DNA from: Annulohypoxylon bovei var. microspora | Lineage: Eukaryota; Ascomycota; Sordariomycetes; Xylariales; Hypoxylaceae | Assembly: GCA_022836615.1 (NCBI GenBank) | Contig: MU405240.1 | Span: forward strand, 1-64,000 | DNA length: 64,000 nt | Reading direction: 5' to 3' | Shown here: one piece after another, positions 49,132 to 60,952 of the stretch | How positions within the stretch are numbered: position 1 is the first letter of the stretch | Layout: every line of letters starts with the position of its first letter | The notes under the pieces: generated by a model | Database searches by the model: none | Told to the model about the DNA's origin: nothing | The model's input: the letters and a program-made list of their open reading frames with translations, nothing else | Program-made: the position numbers and the translations under genes

Positions 49132-49916
49132 TGTGAAGTGGAAGCTGTATTGTCTAGCCAAAGAGTGGTGACAGGCACAGCTTGACCCAAGCTGTATGTA
49201 AATAAAAGATCGCAATCTTCTGACTCCCACTGATTGTTTACTTAGGTAGTGTTGGTAGTGTTGATAATGTTGGTAATGTTGGTGATGTGTGAAATTTAGA
49301 TGTAGCCAGGATGTTTTGAAAACGCGACCAATTAAAATGTAATGTTGTTTGAAGGTCTTCTAGCCTTACCCTTACCTAAGCAAAGATTTACAAGGTTAAA
49401 GTTAAGAAATGTCATCCTTGTCTCGTTAAAAATGGATCTCGTTGGGATAAGGTCGGATGATTCAATCGCCGCTGCCGCCCTTCAAGAATCTCCATACGGA
49501 GTTTCAATGATTGTGATTGGTAGGTACTTAGGTACAATGTGATTGAAATTGCACATGTGGTGTTCGCACTCCTTTCCGCCACCACCATAATGAACGTTGG
49601 GGCGTTTACAGCTCTTCAGCTCGTACTTGTATGTACATCAATTTTGGTACAATCGTTTAAGTTAATCCTTCACGACTTCGTTACCTGTGTTACTATTCAA
49701 AGCATACATAACCTTTAACAGAATATTCATGGAATCAAAGTTTAATCCACCTGGTTGGCTAAATTTTAACAATCGATGGAAAAAGTAGCTAGTACTAGGG
49801 ACATATCTCGGTATACCACAGAATGATTGTATTTGGTACTTTCAACAGATCAATATATGGCGTTCCGGTGGTGGGGAACCTGAGCCAACCCTTGCATAAT
49901 ATTAGGTTTACCAGTA
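49132..49916. other. THOC5 upstream region
   Basis: About 780 bp from the THOC5 start to the MITE-like element. It holds a 9-bp array at 49249-49284 and short frames with no signature. With the MITE and the following 365 bp it forms the shared promoter of THOC5 (-) and the PAQR gene (+). Confidence 0.55.
49249..49284. repeat. 9-bp tandem repeat, four copies
   Basis: Four imperfect copies of (A/G)TGTTGGTA, about 120 bp upstream of the THOC5 start codon. The copies differ by single substitutions. No function visible. Confidence 0.85.
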
Positions 49917-50278
49917 CCGCCTATTTTCGAATCTTTGCAAAGTTGGCAGACCCACATTTAAATAGCTTTAACCATTTTAAGCCAATGGAATCTGGGGTTC
50001 ATTCAACAACACCTGATTGAAATGTCTCCACTTTTGTACAATAAAATTTTTCCCAATTCTGCCAAGACACACTAACCAATAATCGCTTAAAGATAAGTTA
50101 TCAGTTCTTTACTAATTGCTTACTAATCCCCTTATCATTTCTTATCGGATTTCTTTTGATATTGGAGCCAGTAGAGCCTCACGTTTAAGCTAACTATAAA
50201 TAGTAAAGCGCACCACAAAGGGTTTAGTGCTATTTAAAAGCGGGTCTGCCAACTTTGCAAAGATTCGAAAATAGGCGG
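49917..50278. mobile_element. MITE-like element, 37-bp perfect terminal inverted repeats, TA duplication
   Basis: The left end (49917-49953, starting CCGCCTATTTTCGAATC) is the exact reverse complement of the right end (50242-50278); the match continues inward for about 15 bases with a few mismatches. Both ends are flanked by TA (49915-16 and 50279-80), the target duplication of Tc1/mariner-type elements. The interior (about 250 bp) is A+T-rich and has no transposase frame. Size and structure fit a non-autonomous miniature element mobilised by a Fot1/Pogo- or mariner-like transposase elsewhere in the genome; that partner is inference. It sits between two divergent start codons. Confidence 0.88.
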
Positions 50279-50643
50279 TATTGAGTTTACGATCTTATCT
50301 AAGCTCGTCCGCCTTGTCCGATTGTTTCTTCTCCCCCCTTGAAAGTTACTGCTCCTCAACCAATGACAACCACAATCTTCCACATGTGAAAGTTACAATT
50401 CCCTCCACTTTGCTTCAGTCTCTTTTACTATTACTTCCGCCAGCAACATTCAAGCCAATCTTTCGAAAGTATTGCGCACTTCTACGCTTTAACTGGTCGG
50501 TCAGCTTTGTCTCCGTTGATGTCTCATGCAGGGACGTCCGACAGCGTAGACTTGCCTAAGCCTTAGTATTATTAGTTGGCACCAACAAACTCTACAGACT
50601 ACTTGCTACCCTTTGCTATCGTACACCTCATACCTTTTCCACC

Positions 50644-52277
50644 ATGTCTTGCACCTCGACTTTCGCCTTTGGGTCTCACCAAGACCAGTCTGGCGCCGAA
50701 GGTTCTACTACAGCAACCGAACAAACCCAACCACCCCGACGGAGACGGCATTCTTCCTTTATGCCTCGGAGAAGACATTCTATAGTTCAGCATATCATGG
50801 AGGGGGAAGAAGGCCTATTGCTTCGGGTATTTGTTTACTATTTACCTGGAATATCTTTAGTTCCCCATGTCCTAACAAAGATAGGTCGATCTGTTCCTCT
50901 CTGAACTAGAGAGGAGACTTGAATACCTCGAGGGTTATAGCGAACTAATCGATCTCGATTCGAGTATATCTAAAACCTTTGCCACATTGCAGACAGTACG
51001 GGAACGATGCTCGCAAGTCTCGGAAGAGGTCATTGGCGCCGGCCGACGGAGATTACAGGTTATGGTCGAGACTTTAGACACTAGATACCACGAAGCATTG
51101 GATGCGGCCGGGTCGATGAATGAGAAGGCGCGCGTTGGTGTTGAAATTCTCGATGCCATGCTTACCGACTTTGAAAACCGAGCCTTGAAGTTCCGCGACC
51201 ACGGATTTGCGAATGCCGCCGACGCTGCTGGGAGCTTGATGGGCGAGGGTCGACGAGTTGTGGATGAAGGTTTAGAGCGTGCCCGTGGTGTTGTGGACGA
51301 CGGTCTCGAGCGAGCCTGGCGCGCCGCGGAAACTGTCGAAGAGCACATCCAGAGAGCTATTGCTAGCGCTAGGGAGAAAGGGCTAATTAAGTATGAGGAC
51401 CTCCCCATACCTTGGCGAGTCAACCCTCATATTCTTGGAGGGTATCGATTCACCGAATCCAAAATTGGCTGTGTTCGCTCAATGTTCGGCGTTTCGAACG
51501 AGACGGTCAATATCTGGTCGCACGCACTCGGCTTGCTAATCATCTTGTCCATTGCCTTCTACTTCTACCCAATGTCCGCAAATTTCTCTCTCTACACGAA
51601 TACCGATGTCTTCATCGCCGCCGTTTTCTTTTTCGCGGCTTGCAAGTGCCTAGTCTGCAGCACTATCTGGCACACCATGAACTGCGTCGCAGACCAGACT
51701 CTGATGGAACGGTTCGCATGTATCGACTATACTGGCATCTCGTTACTTATCGCCGCATCGATCATGACCACCGAGTATACCGCGTTCTATTGTGAGCCTA
51801 TCAGCCGGTGGACGTACATAACGGCAACGGCTGTCCTAGGCATTGCTGGTACCATCCTTCCCTGGCATCCTAAGTTCAACGGTCAAGATATGGCATGGTT
51901 AAGAGTAGCCTTTTTCGTCGGATTAGGTGCTACAGGTTTTTTGCCCATATTTCAGATCGTTCTTACGCGCGGCCCCGAATGGGCGTTCGAGTTCTATGCC
52001 GGATCGAATCTACTCAAGTCCCTTTGCGTCTATGTCATGGGAGCTTGCGTCTACGCAAGCAAAGTCCCCGAACGGTGGTTCCCGGGCATGTTTGATTACT
52101 GTGGTAATGCGCATAACCTATGGCATGTAAGTATTATGAAGGATCAAATCATCACACCATCGCTAATGCAGTGCCCAGCTTGCCGTACTTGGCGGAATTC
52201 TTTACCATTATGTCGCTATGCAAGAATTTTTCTCCGGCGCCTTTCAGCGCGCTCAAGGGGGCTGCCCAACCTATTAG
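50644..52277 (+). CDS. IZH3: PAQR/hemolysin-III family receptor, Izh3-like
   Basis: Three exons (50644-50826, 50885-52126, 52179-52277) encode 507 residues. Intron 1 has branch CCTAACA; at the second acceptor only the CCCAG ending at 52178 keeps frame and gives HNLWH-LAVLGGILYHY. A long cytosolic N-terminal region (about 240 residues) is charged and helical (LERRLEYLEG, VVDEGLERARGVVDDG). The PAQR core follows: PWRVNPHILGGYR, SNETVNIWSHALG, ACKCLVCSTIWHTMN (metal-binding His), TGISLLIAAS, and HNLWH as the last His motif. Seven membrane spans are visible. The family in yeast (Izh1-4) senses or hydrolyses lipids and affects zinc and sterol homeostasis; the long N-terminus is typical of Izh3. 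Confidence 0.9.
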
Positions 52278-52457
52278 ACAACTTCCTCGAGCGACTCCGG
52301 GATATGATATATCTACAGCCGACTGCGCAAAATCTTTCAGGATATAGGTTTACATATCGGTACCCCCCTAAACATTAATCCAATAATAAGCCTGCCAAAT
52401 CCATTCAAATGAATACCTCGCACCCACCCTTTAACTATCTGCAATATCCAATCATGT

Positions 52458-53187
52458 TCAAAAGAGCATAGTTAAGATACCAATTATTCCAGCCATGGCC
52501 ATTTGCCCAGTTGTTGGGTTAGCTCGTTTCCCTGCATAGGAAATCTGTACTAAAGTTGGAGTTGTTGCATTCGTATGCGATACAACGGTTGGTACAGATG
52601 TGGTCGAGTTGGCTATAGCTTCGGACGAGCCACAATCTTGGATGTCTACTGATGCTGGCACCGAGGTCTCTTTAAGAAAGGGAATCACTGTCAGAGTTGG
52701 ACTAGCAACGATTTTGGGTTCGGCTATCGCATTGGCGCCCGTGGATGTCGTGTTGGAAATGGAGGCTGGAAGGGTAAAACCAGCGTTTCGGGCGCACGTC
52801 GCGAGATCTTCGCCCTAGTAACGGTTAATAAATTACGACTTTTCGATTAGGACGGTTGAGCATTTACCTCGAAGCAGCAGTAGCCTCCGACAGGTGCGCA
52901 ATACTTTCCCGCATCGCAAAATCCGTTGTCTGCCGCACAACACGTCTGTTCCGTGTTAGCATCTCCTATGGTTGGGAAGGGGGTTTGTGTCGTCTGCTTA
53001 CCTGGCCAGAACTCGGGTTGAAGCAGTAGGTGCTTTCGGGTCCTCCGCAGGGTTGTGATCCGTTCCCGTAGGCCTGCTCGCAGCTTACTGCCTCCCTCTT
53101 ATGTACGACGGAGATATGGACGTGCTTTTCCTGCGCGAGAGCAAAGAGCCCGAACCAGGCGAGCAGCATGAGCGAAAGGACAAGCAT
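52458..53187 (-). CDS. Small secreted Cys-rich protein with GPI-type tail
   Basis: Three exons on the - strand (53187-53002, 52945-52868, 52814-52458) encode 206 residues, all joined in phase 0. A signal peptide (LVLSLMLLAWFGLFALA) is followed by a Cys-rich block spread over exons 1-2 with CEQAYGNGSQPCGG, CFNPSSGQ, TCCAADNGFCDAGKYCAPVGG and YCCFE, then GEDLATCARNAGFTLP. A Ser/Thr-rich stalk ends in a hydrophobic tail (MAMAGIIGILTMLF) that resembles a GPI attachment signal. The pattern is common among fungal wall proteins of unknown function. It faces the PAQR gene tail to tail, 180 bp apart. The 41-bp or so alternative acceptor inside intron 1 (CCATAG) would break the frame. Confidence 0.82.
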
Positions 53188-54298
53188 GGTGAATTATGAT
53201 TTTGGTAATTTATATGGCGTTTGGAGTATAGAAGTGAGGGTTGGTAGTTTAGCATAAGGCAAGGGGAATATAGCATATATGTAGATAAGACAGAAGCGAG
53301 GGAACAAGAGGGCCTTCTGGATGGCGAGAAGGCCGTGTATATAATGCATAATATCGTTACTACCGAAAACCTCTAAATTCCCTTCGTGACTCCTTGCTGT
53401 GTTCCGACCTCGAACATGAGATATCGATAATTATTCTCGCGCGGAATTTGGGGCCGATACATTACGACGCATAGCCCATAATCTTGTGTAAACCGGGCCT
53501 AACGTCATTCTGTGTACTTAAGGTGAAGCAGATTAGAGATATGAAGGGAGGTAATGTGAGGCCTTTAAGGGAGAGCGCATGCCGAGGATGGCAAGTCTCT
53601 AGAGGCGAGTATCCCTTGCAATTCTAACCGAACGCGAGGCTTCAATTATCGTGTTCTAGATTCCCGTCCTACACAATTTGAAACTAATAGTCTCGTCGAT
53701 GGTAGTGGTCGATATGGAGTGGGCAAACTATACATGAACTAGCAGGCACCTAAGGTAGGCTATATATAATGTATAGGATGGAGAGAATCATCGTCACGTA
53801 AGAATCATATAGGTCAAGTCATACATACTAAACTACAGCACGGAAAGCATTGTATTCGTTTTGCACGTAAGCTAGTTCAGTTCAGGTAAATCATCTATAA
53901 CAATCCGTTTTCTTGCCCTCATACAGTATTGGTACAGAAAAACATGCGGTGTTCGTAACTTCGTCATGCATGATTCGTGACCCGTTGGGTCTTCTCTCCT
54001 TTTTTGGTATTCCGTTCGTCGTCCATGTCGTCTTATCATATAGTACAGAGGTATCAGTTCTCTTCTTACGCATTCCCGCAACCGGAAGTGTGCAGAGAAG
54101 CCTTGTTTCTGGTTTTCCGTTCCCGTGAGAGGAATCTATATGCAAAGGTCATCATCATGGTCAGGGTATTATGCAAAGGTCTCCTAGATCCTTTGGTTTT
54201 GTTGGCATATCTGTTATTACAAGAGGCTGGTCCAAAACCAACCCCAGGTCATGAGTTTAATCCCATCTTGGGAGTTAATGCTCTTGCCCAATGGTATA
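53188..54298. other. Intergenic spacer
   Basis: About 1.1 kb between the GPI-type protein start and the BUB2 stop. Short frames around 53870-54350 on both strands are shadows of each other and have no motif. No repeats noted. Confidence 0.5.
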
Positions 54299-55830
54299 TC
54301 AGAGAGCGTGTCTCACGATCTCTGCGTAGACATCGTCAGGTATCATCTTGATGATAGCTAGCGCAGTTCGCTTGATCATCTCTGCTCGCAAAGCTGGGAA
54401 CGATCGAAGTAGTTTGTTGGGGCTGTTTTGGTTAGCATATAGTCCCAATATCTTCATCTATATAGCTCTGAGAATGTACTTACTTCACGGTGGTAAGGAG
54501 ATCATTGCGCATCATGATCAGCTGGGCAACGATGCATAAAATGTTCAAGTGAGGTCCGTAGGCGAAGAGAAAATCCCAGTGCTTCAACACTTCCGGAAGA
54601 GGAGGTGTGCATGCGCAAAGAGTAAGAACTGATGGAAATGCGTATATCTCCGCCGATAGGCCCTTGGATGTTAAGTGATAACTCAGTTTAGGATCCACGA
54701 TTCCTAGTACTTTGTCGACTAGCGCTAAGCCGCGATGAACCCCGTCCATTGCGCCTCGGATGTATCCAGGACACTCCTTGGTCAGGAGGGTGTGGAAAGA
54801 AGCGAAAGCCTCTACTTCGCTACGCGCCGCATACAAGAACGGAGCAGCGAGGACGTTCATCCCCTGCACATAAGTACCGGGTTCTGATGTAGTGGCATCA
54901 GAGTCTTCTGTCGTGAGTGTAAGAGCACGGGCGCGATTACGAGCAGACGGCGAGGTATCTACTAGCGACAGATCGCTACGGGAGCTACTGGTACTATCAG
55001 TAGGGGCGATAGAAAGTCTGCTGCTAGTTGGTCGACGTTCTTCCTTCGCATCATGTAGTTTCCAGGCAATAGCGTTCAGAAGACGAATCAAACTCGCCTC
55101 ACTAACACGGCGACGGAAGAGGGGATCGGTAGTTAGAGTTCGAAACGTGTCGTTTCGGATCTTAGAATAGGCTGGTGATGCGCCTCGATGTATGAGACCG
55201 AGATATTCGTTCGTGTCAAGGATGGGCGCATCGAGAAAAATGAGCCACACGTAGATTCGAGTTCGCGACTGGATGAGGTTAGCTTGAGTATTGTAAAGTT
55301 TCATAGTATAGAACAAAGCGAACCATTCCATCACTGTCGCTGCGAATACCCTGATCCAGGACTTTCAGGCGCGCGCTCTCTAAAGCGCTGTCGATATCAC
55401 CATCAGGTGGACCCTCTCTAATCAACCTATCCAGAGACATGTTGTCGGCCGCTCTCGAAGTTCTACTTAAGGCGGTTCTCTTGCTGTTCAATGAAATAAG
55501 AATGTTATTAGGAAAAGTTGCCGGCGGAGGCGTCGCAGCGTCCGAGTTCGCTCTGTTTCTCTGAGGGGATCGGTTGACAGGCCTGTTGTGAGGTGCAGGC
55601 GACGCGACGCGATCTTGGAGATCGACTCTGAATACTTGCTGAGACATTAAGGAGTTTTGAGCAGAATTTCGAGCGGCAGCGCCGAGATTGTGTGCGGATT
55701 GCAGTTTGCGCAGCGCCCTGTGAGTATGAGGTGATGGCGGGGCGTGGAGCTGTGTGAGGGACGGGTTCGCGTGGATGGTGTTGAATGGCTGCGCAGCATG
55801 CGGGATTGGCTCTCTGGTTGGGCTAGACAT
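54299..55830 (-). CDS. BUB2: TBC-domain GAP, BUB2/Cdc16-like mitotic checkpoint protein
   Basis: Three exons on the - strand (55830-55324, 55268-54484, 54422-54299) encode 471 residues. The first junction uses a weak donor GTTCGC but has branch CTAACC and joins DSDGM to SRTRIYVWLIFLDAP, as the family requires; the last joins TTV to NPNKLLRSFPALRAEMI. A ~120-residue Pro/Ser-rich leader precedes the TBC domain (about 165-430), with TYVQGMNVLAAPFLYAA and the YGPHLNILCIVAQL segment typical of BUB2. The usual catalytic Arg and Gln fingers of TBC domains are partly visible (VQGMN) but not all can be checked by eye. BUB2 with Bfa1 restrains Tem1 until the spindle is positioned, controlling mitotic exit or septation. 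Confidence 0.9.
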
Positions 55831-58313
55831 TTTGGCAAGTGGGCAGCAAACAGCTGCTATAGCAATAGTGGAGGCAAACGGGTTGAAGCTATCGTGGTTG
55901 TTGGCAAAAAAAGCATGCTCGACGTGGTCCGGAGTCGTAGGTGCGACGGTGCGACGATCAGGTACAATAAACGAATAAAATCGAGGCAGGAAAAGAGGTT
56001 GGTCAGTCAGGGCAGTTTACATAGTCCAAGTGGGTACCCGTAACTAGTACATAGGTACAGCTCCCCTCCCTCACTCTTTCTACATAGGATTTAACGCGAA
56101 CGGAACGCGTCGTCTAAAAAAGGTTATTTATTTAGAGAGTTTTGTAACTTGTCTATATTTAGTTATATCATGGACTTCTTTGAGGCAGTATTATATTTGC
56201 TTTCAACAAGTTGACATCATCTTCAAACACTAATAATAAATGTTGCTATACCTACTATAAATTAACATTTAAAGAAGCATGTGAAAAGTTAACATTGATG
56301 TCAAGAGGTTACAATGGGTCAATAAGAAAGTGGTCGGCGCCAAGAAATCCCCGTAGAAACGGCCCCCATCTGCAGGTACAGTTGCTCTGCATTTGTTTGC
56401 GTACAGAGATCAATACTAACACTTGCTTAAAGATCATCTATCAAGATCTAAGAACCTACATATATTGAAACTTAGGTACATACATAAGCAAGTACCTACC
56501 TAGGTATGTACATGTATGTATGAGAATATAACTATGTCGCATTGTTAGCCAACTTGAGACATGTTGATATTTACTGAAGATTTGGTCTTAGTTCCTGACC
56601 AATCATAGCAAGTTATGATTGCGCTGAAGAAGACATTAAATTCACTATGAATATCTAACCTATGATGGTTGATGAATCCGGTACTGCCTTTTAGCTTATA
56701 GATCTCCGAAGATCCAGAAGATCTAAAGAATGTTATCCGCCCTAGATAGGCAATATATACCTAGGAAGAATCTTCTAACGTATAGTATGAGGCTAAGAGA
56801 CATTCGTAAGTCTAGATTCGTAAGCAGGCAACTTAGGTGGATACAAGGTACGTAGACTGGCCTTACATCTCCTGACAACCTTAGAGAAACATATGTATTT
56901 CCAATGGAATCAGCGCCAATTTAATATTCGTTCAATGTACATATGTATGTACATATTGTCAATGATAGAGTTTATGTACCTTGGTATATAGGTATATTCT
57001 CCATTTGTATATGGGGTTGTCGTATTTCTAATATGGCATCAGCTATAGTTGAAATCGCGTCATCGACGCTTGGACCAGTTTGTATAGATTTGGGCTTTGT
57101 GATTGGCTAAGAATGTGGTTTCTTCGCCTAATTAGGAACAACCCACTTGTTCCTCTTCTCAATTCTCACTTTCCCCGTGGTCATCCACAACTATCCTACC
57201 CACTCCTCTACGTCTGTTCACGAGATTCAATATGCAAATGTTCAAAAGCATCAGCCGTAGCTTTCCTCGCTATAAACAACTGCCGAATTTGTCTTGTTAT
57301 GTGTCATCGAGGTAGTAGATTCGCTACAAACGGGGACGGAAGAACGCTGCAAGGTCGGTCTTCGGCCGTCTTCGAAGGCCGTGCTATAAATCCAGTTCAG
57401 TTTCTTATAAGGGCCGTAAGGGGCAACAGTCGAACATGACAGTGATCGACCTGAAGATTCCCACTAGACTCCAAGTAGCATAAAGCCAATTGCGCCATCG
57501 AAAGCCAGCCAATCCCGGAGCACCCGCAGAGCACCAGGGCGGACTGTATACTAGCAGATTGGTAGCTGCTAGCTGCTAGTTCATACCTAGGTACTATCCA
57601 CGCTTCCTCGATCAACTTTTTATTATATCTCTTCGAGCTTCATCTGAGAAAAGGACCATTATGCCCACATAGATCTGTACTGTTTTATACCAAGTTTATA
57701 CCCCGGTTGGCCAGCTTTCCTTGGTGGCAATCTTAAGATTTCAAGTCCCCACAGAGACTACGTACTATCATACCACGACTCGGCCAGTTTCTAATTAGGC
57801 CTACGTGGATAATACCTACACCATACACCCTTATAACTTTTAAACACGTCCCTTAAACAAACTCTTATTCGGCGAAGAAAACGTTCTCAATATTTCACCT
57901 AATCTTTGTCAACCCAGGTCCAACATACATGACGAACCCTCGTGTTACTCGATATAATATCTAATAGGTGTTGGATTGCCTTACATCTCAAGTTACAATA
58001 CGATACTTCCTCACTCCTTGTTTGTTGCGGGATACTCACCACTGAATCAACCAACGTATAACTTATAATCTCTCCAAAAGCTCAATTCAGTCTTACCAGC
58101 TACCTTTGCTTAAATTCACTCCAGATGGCCATTGGTACTTCTGTATAGCGCTACTTTAGGGCCGCATTTCCTTGGCCGACGGGGTTCATATTCGTGGGGT
58201 GTTAAGCTCATTCTTCACGAGGCCATTACTTACAATATCTCGGCTATAAAATCTATCATATTCCTCTAGCAGCCACTCACACTTGCTACTCTTACTCCTT
58301 CACAACTGTCACG
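55831..58313. other. Divergent spacer BUB2 / sulfate permease
   Basis: About 2.5 kb. Open frames are short and unsupported. ACCTAGGT occurs at 56498 and 57585, and a further CCTAGG core at 56760, with GTAC/GTATGT-rich runs around 56470-56520. The last 150 bp before the permease, with pyrimidine runs, is the probable promoter. No RNA gene seen. Confidence 0.5.
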
Positions 58314-60952
58314 ATGCCTCAATCGAGACAAGTCGGCCAAACCTTGGCAAAGGCCTTGGGTATTAAACTCGAGGATCCTGACACGGACAACGTAACTAGG
58401 GGAGAGTCGGTCTTTTCGACGCACACTGCAGACAGCTTCGTCGAACAGCAACCTACAAGCGCAGAATGGCTAGCCGAGATCACACCCTCGGGGCAGGATA
58501 TGGCCAATTACTTCAAATCCCTATTCCCCTTTCTATCCTGGATCGGATTTTATAATTTACAATGGTTTATCGGTGACCTTGTTGCAGGTTTGTCCCCCTT
58601 GTCGAACTAAAGGCAGTTCTTAACTAACTCACGTCGAGGTATAACCATCGGTGCCGTTGTTGTACCGCAAGGAATGGCTTATGCCAAGCTAGCCAACCTT
58701 CCAGTACAGTTTGGTTTATACTCCTCCTTCATGGGTGTCCTTCTCTACTGGTTCTTTGCCACTTCTAAGGATATCACTATCGGGGTGAGTTGATATATAG
58801 CTATGTGTGGTTATTAGATGTCCTGCTAATACAAATAAGCCCGTTGCTGTTGTGTCTACCGTTACCGGTACTGTCGTTGCAAAGGCTGTGAAGGAATTAC
58901 CGGAATACGCAGACGAGCCTTGGGTCATTGCAAGCGCCCTTGCTCTGATATCCGGCTGCATAGTGCTTTTCATCGGGTTGATCCGGTGTGGATGGATCGT
59001 GGAATTGATCCCTCTGGTATCTCTTGCGGCTTTCATGACCGGATCTGCTATCAACATTGCCGCAGGGCAAGTCCCCACGCTCATGGGCATCTCTGGTTTC
59101 TCAACAAGGGAATCGACGTATCTAGTGATCATCAACACCTTGAAAAATCTCGGCAAGACGGATTTAAACGCAGCTATGGGGTTGACTGCGCTCACAATGC
59201 TCTACTTGATCCGGTTTTCATGCTCATGGGCAGCAAAGAAGTTTCCAAACCACCACAAGTTGTTTTTCTTCCTCTCGACCCTGAGAGCCGTCTTCGTTAT
59301 CCTACTATATACGATGATCAGTTGGTTGGTTAATATGCACCGTCGTTCAAACCCGGCTTTTGCAATCCTTAAGGATGTTCCTCGAGGTAATTATCTCAAC
59401 CCATTCTAATCTGCCGATGCGATTCTTACAGCCAACAATAGGTTTCCAGCATGCCGCGGTTCCGAAAATCAACACAGCTATCATCCGCTCATTTATTAGC
59501 GAACTTCCTGCGACAGTCATCGTTCTGCTGATTGAACACGTTGCTATCTCGAAATCTTTCGGTCGTGTCAACAATTACACGATCAACCCATCTCAGGAGA
59601 TGGTTGCTATTGGTATTACTAATGTCCTCGCGCCCTTCCTTGGAGGCTACCCATCTACCGGCTCTTTCAGTCGTACTGCGATTAAGTCTAAGGCAGGCGT
59701 TCGAACTCCTTTTGCTGGCGTTATCACAGCGGTCGTGGTACTCTTGGCAATCTACGCACTTACCGCCGTGTTCTTCTATATCCCCTCCGCATCTCTTTCC
59801 GCCGTCATTATCCATGCCGTCGGAGATCTTATCACGTCGCCGAATACGTTATACAAATTCTGGAGGATCTCGCCAATTGAGGTCATTATCTTCTTCGTTG
59901 GTGTGTTTGTTACCATATTTTCGACCATCGAGAACGGAATCTATGCGACGATATGTATTTCATTCGCTGTCTTTATGTTCCGCGTCCTCAAATCGCGCGG
60001 AAGATTCCTTGGTAGAGTACAGGTGCATTCTGTGCTTGGTGATCACCTTATCGGCAATGACAGCAATGTGATGAGTGGATATGGAACGATTGACGTTGAT
60101 TCTGCCCCCTCGCCGCCTACACGTAATGTTTTCCTCCCAATCGACCATGGCGATGGCTCCAACCCACAAGTCGAGGTTACCAGCCCGTATCCGGGCATCT
60201 TCATCTATCGTTTCTCCGAAGGATTCAACTATCCAAGCGCCAGTCACACTCTAGACTACCTCACAAGTCACATCTTTGCCAACACGCGTCGCAACAGAAA
60301 TAACAACTACTCACGCCCCGGTGACCGACCGTGGAACGACCCGGGCCCGAAGAAGGGACAGCAGGAAAACGATGAACTACCGACATTGAAGGCTATAATC
60401 TTCGACTTTAGTTCGGTCAACAATGTCGATGTAACCTCGGTGCAGCAGCTGATCGACGTACGCAACCAGTTAGACCGGTACGCGTCTCCAGATCCGGTAG
60501 ACTTCCACTTTGCCTGCATCAACAACCGATGGACGAAGCGAGGTCTCGTCTCCGCCGGCTTCGGATACCCGACACCGCGCCCGGAACACGCGCGCTGGAA
60601 GTCCATCTTCAGCGTTGCCGAGATCGGCGGCTCGGAATCTGCCGCGGCGGCAGCAGAGCTGGAAGCTAGCGAGAAGGAGGGTACCCTACGACCGACGCTC
60701 AGCAAGCCGGACACCATAAGCCCGTCCCAGGACAGCCCCGGGCCAAGCAAAGCCTCGAGCATAACACAGTCGAAAAACAAGGCGCCCGATTTTATCAGGA
60801 CCAACGAGCCTAGAAAGGTAGTGGTTCACGGGCTTAATCGTCCGCTATTCCACATCGACCTGACGAGCGCGCTGCAAAGCTCCATCGCCAACGTAAGGGC
60901 TCGCGAAGAGGTCGAAGCTGCTGGGGGTCCGGATATCGGCGTTGATGTTTGA
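58314..60952 (+). CDS. SulP-family sulfate permease with STAS domain
   Basis: Four exons (58314-58587, 58639-58784, 58840-59386, 59442-60952) encode 825 residues, all in frame. Exon 2 supplies GITIGAVVVPQGMAYAKLANL, the SulP signature; later motifs include the conserved GYPSTGSFSRTAIKSKAGV. About 12 hydrophobic segments span residues ~60-550. A C-terminal STAS domain (about 566-720) has AIIFDFSSVNNVDVTSVQQL, with a Pro/Ser-rich stretch between 670 and 780. Such proteins are plasma-membrane sulfate:proton importers (yeast Sul1/Sul2, Neurospora cys-13/cys-14), usually induced by sulfur limitation. Which paralogue it is cannot be decided. Branch points TAACTAAC and GCTAAT support the introns. 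Confidence 0.94.
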
